From assembly GCA_937896835.1 (NCBI GenBank), contig CALBOJ010000075.1:12370-76369 (forward strand): a stretch of DNA of 64,000 bases, read 5' to 3'. Every line of letters starts with the position of its first letter. Positions within the stretch are counted from its first letter, which is position 1. Below the pieces are notes generated by a model, which did no database searches, was not told the origin of the DNA, and saw only the letters and a list, made by a program, of their open reading frames with translations. Made by a program: the position numbers and the translations under genes. Positions 17,043 to 24,958 of the stretch are shown piece by piece. Source of the DNA: an uncultured Collinsella sp. Its GTDB lineage: Bacteria; Actinomycetota; Coriobacteriia; Coriobacteriales; Coriobacteriaceae.

Positions 17043-19382
17043 ATGTTTGATAGCCATGATGACGATCTGTGGGAAGTTCCCTCGATTGATGTGAATGTGC
17101 CGGTGGAGACTGTGCCCGCGGTGGAGGCTGTGCCCGCTGAGGCCGTGGCGCCCGACGAGGAGGCTGCGCCCGCCGATGCCGTGGCGCCCACCGATGACGA
17201 GCTTTCGACCGATGACTATGCCCAAACCGTGGCCGACGCTCCCGAGGACGACGGTTACGACATGGATGGACTGGACGGCAAGCTGCTCGAGCACTTTGGT
17301 GGCAAAATCGTGCGCAAGGACCTGACGGCCCTTATGAAGCGCGGCGCCAACGTGCCCACCTTTGTGCTGGAGTACCTGCTGGGCATGTACTGCTCAACCG
17401 ACGACGAGGATGCCGTGGCGGAGGGCCTGGAGCGCATCCGCAAGATTCTCACCGATAACTATGTGCGCCCCGACGAGTCCGAGCGCATTAAGTCCAAGAT
17501 TCGCGAGCTGGGTCGCTTTACCATCATCGATAAGGTGACGGCCAAGCTCGACGAATACAAAGACATCTACGTGGCGTCGTTTGCCAATCTGACCATTGAG
17601 CCGTTTGTGATGCCGGCCGAGTACGTGCGCGACTATTCCAAGATTCTGCAGGGCGGTATTTGGTGCATCATGAGCATCGAGTATCGTCATCCCATGGAAG
17701 AGGAAGACGAGTTTGGCATGGAGGTCTTTGGCGATGATGCGCCGCGCCGCTCCAAGGCCAAGCGCAAAAAGCGCGGACCCGAGGACTCTCCGTTTAGCGT
17801 GGCGTCGCTCACGCCCATTCAGATGCCCAACCTGGACCTGGATGCCATGATCGACGAGCGCCAGTATTTCTCGCGCGACGAGTGGCTCAACATGCTGTTG
17901 CGCTCTGCCGGCTATGAGCCCAGCGAGCTTTCGGAGAAGGAGCGCCTGCATTTTATCGAGCGTATGGTGCCGCTGATCGAGCGCAACTACAATCTGTGCG
18001 AGCTTGGTCCCCGTGGCACCGGCAAGAGCCATATCTACAAAGAGGTTTCGCCCTACGCCATTTTGCTTTCGGGCGGGCAGACCACCACGGCCAACCTGTT
18101 CGGCCGCATGAACTCCATGCGCGCCGATCGCGTGGGCTTGGTGGGTCACTGGGATTGCGTGACGTTCGACGAGGTCGCCGGCATGCGCTTTAAGGACACC
18201 AATGCCGTGCAGATCATGAAGGACTATATGGCGAGTGGCAGCTATGCGCGTGGCCGCGACCAGATCAATGCCGATGCCTCCATGGTCTTTGAGGGCAACA
18301 TCAACGACACCGTGCAAAATGTCCTTAAGACCACGCACCTGTTTGATCCGTTCCCGCCGGAGTTTAACAACGATTCGGCCTTCTTCGACCGTATCCACTA
18401 TTACCTGCCGGGTTGGGAGATTCCCAAGATGCGCTCGAGCCTGCTGACCGGGCATTATGGCCTGATCACCGACTGCCTGTCGGAGTTTTGCAAAGAGATG
18501 CGCCGCAAGGACTTTACGCACCATATCGACCGTTACTTCCGCTTTAACAGCGACTTCAACAAGCGCGACGAAATCGCCGTGCGCAAGACCTTTAGCGGCC
18601 TCGCCAAGCTGCTGTTCCCCGACGAGGCCATGGACAAGGATGACGTGCGCTGGCTGCTGGACTACGCCATCGAGGGCCGTCGCCGCGTAAAGGAGCAGCT
18701 CAAGATTATGGCGGGCGTCGAGTTTATCGACGTCAACCTGGGCTATATGGATGCCGACAATCCGCAGGACGTGCACGTGGTGCGCGTGCCGGAGCAGTCC
18801 GAGGATACGTTGATTCCCGATGGCCCGCTGCTGTCCGGTCACGTGTTTGGCGTGGGTAGGTCGCAGGGCGGCGAGGTTGCCGTGTACAAGCTGGAGAACA
18901 AGGCTGTCGCCGGCGAGTGCAAGTTTAAGCACGAGGGCGTTGCCTTTAACAAGCCGGTGCGCGATACGCTGGAGGCCGCGTTCGACAACTTTGTGAACCT
19001 GGCGAACCGTGTGGCGCCGGGCATGCACATTGGCTCAAAGGACTACCTGCTGTTCTATAACGACCTGCAGAGCAAGGGTCTGTCCGAAGAAGTCTCGCTT
19101 GCCGAGTTTGTGGGCCTGTGCTCCGCGGCGTGCAACCGCCCGGTAATGTCCGCGCTGGCGGTTCCGGGAATCTTGCGCATGTCGGGCTCTATGGACGAGA
19201 TTCGCGGGCTCGAGGACATTATGCGCGTGGCCAAAAACGCCGGCGCCAAGCGCGTGATATTGCCGCTGAGCGCCATCGCGGGCCTGCAGAGCGTTTCCTC
19301 CGAGATTATCTCGGGGTTGAGCCCGGCGTTCTACATGGATGGCGACCCGGTCGATGCCGCGAAGAAGGCGTTGGATCTGTAG
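17043..19382 (+). CDS. brxL: BREX protein BrxL (Lon-like AAA+ protein)
   Basis: 779 residues from ATG 17043, chosen because GGAG (17031-17034) sits 8 bases before it; an in-frame GTG at 17034 lies within that site. Walker A is G322-P-R-G-T-G-K-S329, followed by 'HWDCVTFDEVAGM' (Walker B). The C-terminal domain has the fold pattern of the Lon protease domain ('NAGAKRVILPLSAIAGL'). The Lon catalytic lysine position (GG-L-K in Lon) appears to be Glu here ('RGLEDIM'), which fits a DNA-translocating or DNA-binding role rather than proteolysis. The first 70 residues are an acidic, Ala/Pro/Val-rich, low-complexity extension. Last core gene of the operon. Confidence 0.95.
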   Translation: MFDSHDDDLWEVPSIDVNVPVETVPAVEAVPAEAVAPDEEAAPADAVAPTDDELSTDDYAQTVADAPEDDGYDMDGLDGKLLEHFGGKIVRKDLTALMKRGANVPTFVLEYLLGMYCSTDDEDAVAEGLERIRKILTDNYVRPDESERIKSKIRELGRFTIIDKVTAKLDEYKDIYVASFANLTIEPFVMPAEYVRDYSKILQGGIWCIMSIEYRHPMEEEDEFGMEVFGDDAPRRSKAKRKKRGPEDSPFSVASLTPIQMPNLDLDAMIDERQYFSRDEWLNMLLRSAGYEPSELSEKERLHFIERMVPLIERNYNLCELGPRGTGKSHIYKEVSPYAILLSGGQTTTANLFGRMNSMRADRVGLVGHWDCVTFDEVAGMRFKDTNAVQIMKDYMASGSYARGRDQINADASMVFEGNINDTVQNVLKTTHLFDPFPPEFNNDSAFFDRIHYYLPGWEIPKMRSSLLTGHYGLITDCLSEFCKEMRRKDFTHHIDRYFRFNSDFNKRDEIAVRKTFSGLAKLLFPDEAMDKDDVRWLLDYAIEGRRRVKEQLKIMAGVEFIDVNLGYMDADNPQDVHVVRVPEQSEDTLIPDGPLLSGHVFGVGRSQGGEVAVYKLENKAVAGECKFKHEGVAFNKPVRDTLEAAFDNFVNLANRVAPGMHIGSKDYLLFYNDLQSKGLSEEVSLAEFVGLCSAACNRPVMSALAVPGILRMSGSMDEIRGLEDIMRVAKNAGAKRVILPLSAIAGLQSVSSEIISGLSPAFYMDGDPVDAAKKALDL

Positions 19383-19460
19383 GGGTGCGAGCGTGCGGGG
19401 CGTCCGGTGCTCGGGCGTTCCGCGAACATGTTGGTGCGTAGTGCGTGAGGAGGCCTTGCC

Positions 19461-20813
19461 ATGGCGGACGAGCGTTCTGTTGGTGAGCTGCTCGACGAGC
19501 TGTTTGGCTTTGAGTCGGTGGCCAAGCGTCAGACGGCGCTTGAGCAGTACAATCGCGGGGAGCTGGTGCGCAAGGCGCGCTCCCGCGAGCTGCTGGGCGT
19601 GATCGAGGGCGTTGAGACTGCCGAGCGCGCTGCACGCGAGTCTGCCGTGCAGGCCGTCGACAGATATGTACGCCGCGTTGAGGCCGAGTCGCTTGCGCGC
19701 GCTCGCAGGCAGGTGGGCGTTGTTGGTCCGTTGCAGATGGAGCGGCGCTACGCTGCCTTTTTGCGCATGGAGGACAAGGCCGAGCTGTTGGCCCGCTTGG
19801 AGCAGACGCTTGCGTTTATCGAGGTAAAGTTGCGTGCCAATACGGCGGACAGGGTTCGTGCGGCATACGATGCTGCGGGGGCTTTGGTGTTGCAGGGCGC
19901 GGCGCGTCTGAGTGACGTGCGCGTTGTGGATGCCGCACCCTTGGATGCCGATCTGCTATGCACGCAGCTGGAGCAGCTGCGTTGCGCCGCCGATACAACG
20001 GACCTTGCCGGCATGATCACAGCGACGTTTGAGTCCGAGCTGAGTGCGACCGGCCCGCAGGGTGCTGACGCGTTTGCGAGTGATTTGGCTGGCGATGTGG
20101 CGCTGGAGTGCGAGCTTACTAATGTGCGCGGCGCTGCGCAGCGAGCGCGCTTGGCAGCCCAAGCGTATCGGGCCGAACGCGCTGCCCGCGTTGCAGGGAG
20201 CACGGTGGAGCCGGTATCGTTGCCGGGGCTTGTTTGCATTACGTGCGAGACGGGGTGCGATGCCGGGGAGCTTGCCGAGTTGCTCGCTCAGGTTAAGAAG
20301 TCGTTTGAGGCCTATAGGCGCGTTGTTACCGACGGCGGGTTGTTCTGTGCCTTTGGTGCCGGTTCGCCGCATGGGATTTGCCGCGGCAGTAGCTATTTCG
20401 ACTACGATGATCGGTTTGACGAAGACGTGTTGGTGGGCGAGTATGACGGTGCTACCAGGCACAATGTTCGGCGCGAAGTTGCGATTCCCGAGCTTGTGGA
20501 CGAGGCTTCGGCCGACGGCGGCAACTCGCTCGAGGTTGCCGTGGCGCGCATGCGTGAGTTTAACGGACGGCGCTACGATGGTGTGCTGGACGAGGATCCC
20601 GCGCGCCATGTGAATGCGTTTTGGTATGGACTCAAAAAGCTCAGCCAGTATTGCGAGGCCGCCGTGCGTGTGGACGAGCGTGCTTGGGATTGCTTTATCG
20701 ATAAGGTGCAGTTTGCCTACGACGAGCCCGTGGGGCGTTTGGCCACACAGATGGATGACAAGCAGGTTGCGGCTTTTGTTGCCGCCGTGAATGTGCTCGG
20801 CGCTGCCGAGTAG
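19461..20813 (+). CDS. hypothetical protein, BREX-operon tail gene 1
   Basis: 450 residues from ATG 19461, with GAGGAGG seven bases upstream. I do not recognise it. The N-terminal half is long, Ala/Arg/Glu-rich and predicted as coiled coil. The C-terminal half looks globular, with 'LVCITCETGCDAGELAEL' and 'DDRFDEDVLVGEYDGATRHNV', and has several Cys and many acidic residues. There is no membrane segment or signal peptide. It starts 78 bases after brxL in the same direction and has the same base composition, so it is probably transcribed with BREX. It is not one of the six core BREX genes. It could be an accessory subunit or an unrelated passenger. Confidence 0.75.
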   Translation: MADERSVGELLDELFGFESVAKRQTALEQYNRGELVRKARSRELLGVIEGVETAERAARESAVQAVDRYVRRVEAESLARARRQVGVVGPLQMERRYAAFLRMEDKAELLARLEQTLAFIEVKLRANTADRVRAAYDAAGALVLQGAARLSDVRVVDAAPLDADLLCTQLEQLRCAADTTDLAGMITATFESELSATGPQGADAFASDLAGDVALECELTNVRGAAQRARLAAQAYRAERAARVAGSTVEPVSLPGLVCITCETGCDAGELAELLAQVKKSFEAYRRVVTDGGLFCAFGAGSPHGICRGSSYFDYDDRFDEDVLVGEYDGATRHNVRREVAIPELVDEASADGGNSLEVAVARMREFNGRRYDGVLDEDPARHVNAFWYGLKKLSQYCEAAVRVDERAWDCFIDKVQFAYDEPVGRLATQMDDKQVAAFVAAVNVLGAAE

Positions 20814-20840
20814 GTGCCTGATCCGGTAAGGGGTTTCACC

Positions 20841-21032
20841 ATGAAGATCGATGTTGATGTTGACCAGCTGCGCGAGGGTTTGCTCGACCGTGCGGGGAGT
20901 GCAGCCGGCGTGGGCTTTCCGGCTGCCATGCTCGACGTGGTAGATATCGAGGACGAGTCGCCCCAAGAGCTGCTGGCACGAGCCGAGCGCGAAGGCCTCG
21001 ATCTCCGCGACTTTGCCGTCGATGACGATTAG
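20841..21032 (+). CDS. small acidic protein, BREX-operon tail gene 2 (63 aa)
   Basis: Starts at ATG 20841 (MKIDVDVDQLREGLL) after GTAAGGGG, 27 bases past the preceding stop. It is strongly acidic, with two helices ('VDQLREGLLDRAG' and 'SPQELLARAEREGLDLRDF') and an Asp-rich end. The spacing suggests co-transcription with the 450-residue protein. I do not recognise it. Its size and charge would fit a DNA-mimic or small regulatory partner, but nothing proves that. Confidence 0.6.
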   Translation: MKIDVDVDQLREGLLDRAGSAAGVGFPAAMLDVVDIEDESPQELLARAEREGLDLRDFAVDDD

Positions 21033-21035
21033 CAA

Positions 21036-21064
21036 TGTGACAAAGGGACAGTCCCTTTGTTACA
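21036..21064. repeat. 29-bp near-perfect palindrome (REP-like)
   Basis: TGTGACAAAGGGA / TCCCTTTGTTACA around a three-base centre, one mismatch. It begins four bases after the last BREX-linked stop codon. The inner sequence (AAAGGGACAGTCCCTTT) is related to the palindromes found from 28.5 to 43 kb. Confidence 0.65.
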
Positions 21065-21097
21065 TGGGGGACTGAGGCGACTTTCCGCATACGCATG

Positions 21098-21122
21098 AAA
21101 ATGCCGGGGGACATCCCCCGGC
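21098..21122 (-). terminator. terminator downstream of the DUF3800 gene
   Basis: Hairpin GCCGGGGGA..TCCCCCGGC followed on the minus strand by ATTTTCATG. A near-identical hairpin lies on the other side of the gene (21888-21906). Confidence 0.65.
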
Positions 21123-21183
21123 TCTTGGAGGTCCCTCTATTCGAGGGTACCGGAATCTATATAGCAGAAGCCGCGTGCCGGGT

Positions 21184-21861
21184 CTACACGAGAAGTTTCG
21201 CCCGAATCTTTCTAAGATGATTTTTCTTGAAATCACGATAGTTTCCAAAGAAGATTTGCTCGGTATTTGATTGCTCGGAGTGTTCATATTTAATTTGCGC
21301 TAGTTCGATTTCGCAGATGTAGTCAGCAATTTGCTGCAGCCTAAAGAGCTTCGGGTCACATTCTTTATAAATGACCGTCTGCCTTCCGAGGACGTATTCG
21401 AATGCGGCGTGAAGGATGGCCGTTACCTCGTTTTGCCCGTCGTCGTAATAGATTTTGACAGCGTCATAGCTTTGGAAACACTGAAGTCTGTCGAACAAAA
21501 AGAGGATTAAGTCACGACGCATTCTTGCGAACATAGTCGCATCGCTTTTGAACTTGTTTCTTTGGTAGCTGAACGTCATGTATGTGACGGGGCATTTGTT
21601 GGCAAATGTTGCAAAACTCGACAAAAGGCGATTCCGCAAGTGGGTGTCCATGCCCCTGTAGGATTCATTGCCATGCATCAGGGGATTCATGTGCAGGGGG
21701 ATATCGGGAAGCCCACGCGATCTAAGCGCGTGTTCGTAGCGATAAATAATCTCAGCAACTGAAGCTGACTGGTCATGGAAAACAAGCGTAACGAGATAGT
21801 ACTTAGCGCTTTGCCCTCCGTAGTTGCCGGATTCGTCGACGAAGACGGAAAGCTCCCTCAT
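21184..21861 (-). CDS. DUF3800 domain protein
   Basis: A 225-residue protein. It begins 'MRELSVFVDESGN', the acidic D-E-S-G motif that opens DUF3800 proteins, which have an RNase-H-like fold and often occur in defence islands and prophages. 'KIYYDDGQNEV' and 'LQQIADYICEIELAQIKYE' match the later acidic motifs (D-D and A-D-x-I). An AGGGAG site precedes the ATG. The gene is much more AT-rich than its surroundings, a sign of recent transfer. It faces the BREX operon head-on and is bounded on both sides by almost the same GC hairpin, like a cassette. The molecular function of the family is not established. Confidence 0.85.
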   Translation of the reverse strand: MRELSVFVDESGNYGGQSAKYYLVTLVFHDQSASVAEIIYRYEHALRSRGLPDIPLHMNPLMHGNESYRGMDTHLRNRLLSSFATFANKCPVTYMTFSYQRNKFKSDATMFARMRRDLILFLFDRLQCFQSYDAVKIYYDDGQNEVTAILHAAFEYVLGRQTVIYKECDPKLFRLQQIADYICEIELAQIKYEHSEQSNTEQIFFGNYRDFKKNHLRKIRAKLLV

Positions 21862-21883
21862 GATGCAGTCTCCCTAAAAACAA

Positions 21884-21906
21884 AAATGCCGGGGGGATCC
21901 CCCGGC
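21884..21906 (-). terminator. second copy of the DUF3800-flanking hairpin
   Basis: GCCGGGGGGATCCCCCGGC (21888-21906), a perfect stem followed on the minus strand by ATTTTTG. It lies only about 27 bases upstream of the DUF3800 start codon, where a terminator would block or attenuate transcription of that gene. Confidence 0.55.
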
Positions 21907-22068
21907 CCTTGACTGCCCTCCATAAAGGAACGCAACCCTTTTATACCACGAGACGAGGAGTCTATTCAAGTAGAAATTATAATGACCAAACACATGTTCG
22001 TCAATCTACCTGCGGGTATGGGAATATGAAAAAGGGGCTGCCCTTTGCCATATTACTGCCTCTGGCCC

Positions 22069-23670
22069 CTATGACGCCAGGGTGGCGATGACGGCTTCAT
22101 CGCCGGCGTATATGAGGGTGTTGCCGTCGGGGATGATCGTTTGGCCTTCGCGCTTGAGCATCACGACGATGAACGGGTGCTTGCCCTGCGGCACGTCGCG
22201 CAGGCGCTGACCGGCCAGGCGACCGTGGGGCGTCACGGTGACCTCGCGCAGCGTAACCTCGGCACGCTCTTCGAACGTTGGGGCTGCCATCACCAGAAGG
22301 TCGCCTTCCTCGATGACGGTATCGCCGTTGGGCAGTACCGGGTGCGCCCCGTCGCGCAGCACCAAGACCACGAGCATGTCCGTCGCGCTGCCAATATCGG
22401 CGAGCGAGCGCCCGGCAAACGGATGGCCCGCGCCTACCTTGAGCTTAACGAACGACATGCCGTCCTCGTCGCGGTAGTCGTTAAAGGTGCGGCGCACGTC
22501 GCCGGCCGCATCGATCATATCGAGTTTCTTCGCCACCGCCGGCAGTAGCGAACCCTGCACCACAATGCTCGATACGGCAATCACAAACACCAGGTCAAAT
22601 AGGTCGTGTCCGCCGGGAACGCCGGCCACCACAGCAAAGAGGCTAAAGACGACCGAAGCCGCGCCGCGCAAGCCCGCCCAGCTTACGAGCGCAACCTGGC
22701 GAGGGCTCGTCTTAAAGGGCGCCAGCAGCAGACCGACGGCGATGGGGCGGCTCGCAAAGAGCATAAACGCCATGAGCGCCAGGCCGGGTAGCAGCATTTG
22801 CGGCAGGCGCGCGGGCGTGACGAGCAGGCCGAGCAAGAAGAAGATCGTCATCTCGGCCATCTCGGTAAGGGTGTCAAAGAAGTGCGCCATCTCGACCTTG
22901 CCGGTGATGTCGCTCGCGCCCAGCACAATGCCTGCCAGGTATACGGCCAAAAAGCCGTTGCCGCCCAGGTAGCTCGGCAGTGCGTAGGCGACGATCGCCA
23001 CGGCGAACAAAAAGATAGTCTGCGCGCCCTCGGCCGTTGCGTGTGCGCGCTCAATCAGGCGGCTGGATATCCAGCCGATGGCAAGGCCCAGCCCCACGCC
23101 CAGGATGATCTGCTTGGCCAGCAGCACGGGAATGTCGATGTTGCCACCCGCCGCGAGGGTGGCGAGTACCGCGGTGAGCATGTAGGCGACGGGGTCGTTG
23201 GGGCCCGATTCGACCTCGAGCAGCGAGTCGGTGCCGCCCTTTAGCGACAGGTTGTGCTCGCGCAGCACGCTAAAGACGCTCGCCGCGTCGGTCGACGCCA
23301 CGACCGAGCCCAGCAGCAGGCCGCCGATCCAGTCGAAGCCCAGTACGAAGTGGGCGAACACGCCGGTGATGCCGGCAGTGATGACGACGCCGAGCGTGCT
23401 CAGCAGCACCGCCGGCGCAGCGACGGGCTTGGCGCGGTCGATATTGGTGTTAAAGCCGCCGTAGAACATGATGAACAGCAGCGCCGTGCTGCAGACGGTT
23501 TCGGTGAGCGCGTAGTCGCTAAAGTCGATGTGCGCCGGACCGTTGACGCCGAGCAGCATGCCGAGCGCAATAAAGATGAGCAGGGTGGGGAAGGGGAGTT
23601 TTTTGCCGACGGGTTTGATGGTCAGGCACAAAATGATGACGAGGCCGATAAAGAGAAGTATCTGGTTCAT
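22069..23670 (-). CDS. CPA1-type sodium (potassium)/proton antiporter with RCK_C domains
   Basis: 533 residues. The first about 390 form roughly twelve membrane helices of the NhaP/CPA1 type, with the family's 'STDAASVFSVL' and 'EVESGPNDPVAYML' (Asn-Asp ion-binding pair). The last about 140 residues hold two TrkA_C-like (RCK_C) ligand-binding segments, 'GHPFAGRSLADIG' and 'GRLAGQRLRDVPQG', as in the potassium/proton antiporters CvrA and NhaP2. It would exchange K+ or Na+ for H+ at the cytoplasmic membrane and may sense a nucleotide. AGGAG lies about 12 bases before the ATG. It marks the right core-genome edge of the defence island. Confidence 0.9.
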   Translation of the reverse strand: MNQILLFIGLVIILCLTIKPVGKKLPFPTLLIFIALGMLLGVNGPAHIDFSDYALTETVCSTALLFIMFYGGFNTNIDRAKPVAAPAVLLSTLGVVITAGITGVFAHFVLGFDWIGGLLLGSVVASTDAASVFSVLREHNLSLKGGTDSLLEVESGPNDPVAYMLTAVLATLAAGGNIDIPVLLAKQIILGVGLGLAIGWISSRLIERAHATAEGAQTIFLFAVAIVAYALPSYLGGNGFLAVYLAGIVLGASDITGKVEMAHFFDTLTEMAEMTIFFLLGLLVTPARLPQMLLPGLALMAFMLFASRPIAVGLLLAPFKTSPRQVALVSWAGLRGAASVVFSLFAVVAGVPGGHDLFDLVFVIAVSSIVVQGSLLPAVAKKLDMIDAAGDVRRTFNDYRDEDGMSFVKLKVGAGHPFAGRSLADIGSATDMLVVLVLRDGAHPVLPNGDTVIEEGDLLVMAAPTFEERAEVTLREVTVTPHGRLAGQRLRDVPQGKHPFIVVMLKREGQTIIPDGNTLIYAGDEAVIATLAS

Positions 23671-23923
23671 GGATAGTGTCCGCTCCTGGGTGGTTGGCGT
23701 GGCACGGTCAGTTGTCTGCGGTTATTTGTACCCAAAGGTGGTGGGTTTATGGGGGCGGATTACGGGCGTGCGCGATATCGTCATAGACGGCTGCCGTCTT
23801 TGCCTCTGCTCGGAAACCCTTTCCAGCTTTATTGCAACGGAGTACAATGGGTAACGTTTAAGTTCAACTTGAAGTTTTAGTTGCGGCACCGGGCTTCGGC
23901 CGCAATGCAAGGAGAGGCGTACC

Positions 23924-24763
23924 ATGGCAATCTATGTGACATCTGATGCTCACGGGCACGTGTGTGCGCTTGACGAGGCCCTGTCTAAGATCTCGCTGAC
24001 GTCCGACGACACGCTGTACGTGCTGGGCGACATGATCGATCGCGGGCCCGATCCGGTCGGCGTTATTAAGCTCGTGCGCTCGCTGCCCAACGCCCACGTG
24101 TTCAAGGGCAATCACGAGCAGATCATGCTCGATGCCATCATTGGCCAGGATCCGCTCGATGCCGAGACCTGGGATATCAACGGTGGCTGGACGACGCGCG
24201 AGCAGCTCAACGACATGGAATTTGAGGCATACGAGGAGCTCGTGCGATGGATGGCCGCGCTTCCGCTCTACGCGGTGGCCGAGACCGAGGAGCGCCCGTA
24301 CCTGCTGGTGCATGCCGGCATCCAGACCGAGGCGGCGCGCGCGTTTTTGCTTGAGCATGGTGTCGATTGCGGTGACGGCAGGGGAGCGGTCGATGCCGAT
24401 AGCGAGCTGCTGCGGCAAATGCTCGCCGTGCAGTCGTCCGATGACCTGCTGTGGATTCGTCACGGCTATTGGGATGCGCCGACGGGACTGCTTTCTGCCG
24501 AGGGCGAGGGGCCGGTCGTGGTGAGCGGCCACACGCCAACGGTGTCGCTCGGGCGTTATTGCGAGGTAGGTGGCCTTGCGGGACTCGATGAGGAGTCGGG
24601 CCGCGGGCAGATTGTGCGTCTGGGTGGCGAGGATACCGCCGGTGTGCCCGATCGCATCGACATCGACTGCGCTGCCGCCACCGGCTCCGAGTTCGGTCGC
24701 GTGGGCATCCTGCGTCTGGACGACGGGGCGGAGTTCTATGCGAACATCAACCCTGGAGAATAA
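23924..24763 (+). CDS. metallophosphoesterase, PP2A/ApaH-like serine/threonine phosphatase
   Basis: 279 residues starting MAIYVTSDAHGH, with AAGGAG upstream. The calcineurin-type metal motifs come in order: D-x-H ('SDAHGH'), 'GDMIDRG', 'GNHEQIM', 'LVHAGI' and 'SGHTPT'. This group covers bis(5'-nucleosyl)-tetraphosphatases and small bacterial protein phosphatases; sequence alone does not decide the substrate. A promoter-like TTGCAA / TACAAT lies near 23832-23850. It stands alone, divergent from the antiporter gene and convergent with the flippase gene. Confidence 0.88.
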   Translation: MAIYVTSDAHGHVCALDEALSKISLTSDDTLYVLGDMIDRGPDPVGVIKLVRSLPNAHVFKGNHEQIMLDAIIGQDPLDAETWDINGGWTTREQLNDMEFEAYEELVRWMAALPLYAVAETEERPYLLVHAGIQTEAARAFLLEHGVDCGDGRGAVDADSELLRQMLAVQSSDDLLWIRHGYWDAPTGLLSAEGEGPVVVSGHTPTVSLGRYCEVGGLAGLDEESGRGQIVRLGGEDTAGVPDRIDIDCAAATGSEFGRVGILRLDDGAEFYANINPGE

Positions 24764-24770
24764 CCTTGTT

Positions 24771-24792
24771 CCGCCGTTCTACCGAACGGCGG
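24771..24792 (+). terminator. stem-loop after the phosphatase gene
   Basis: CCGCCGTTC / GAACGGCGG, a perfect 9-bp stem with a four-base loop, 8 bases past the stop codon. No clear U-run follows, so termination strength is uncertain. Confidence 0.45.
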
Positions 24793-24958
24793 TCACGTTG
24801 ACGCTGCGCAGCCCCGAAGCACCCCACCTTGTCGCTCAAACCGTCGCTCGCGTACCGAAGTACGCGTCGCTCCTCCTTCGCGCCAACCTGGGGCACTTCG
24901 AGACTGCTCGCTGTCGGTGCCAAAACATCGACGTTTCTTTTCTTCAAATTGATTCGAA

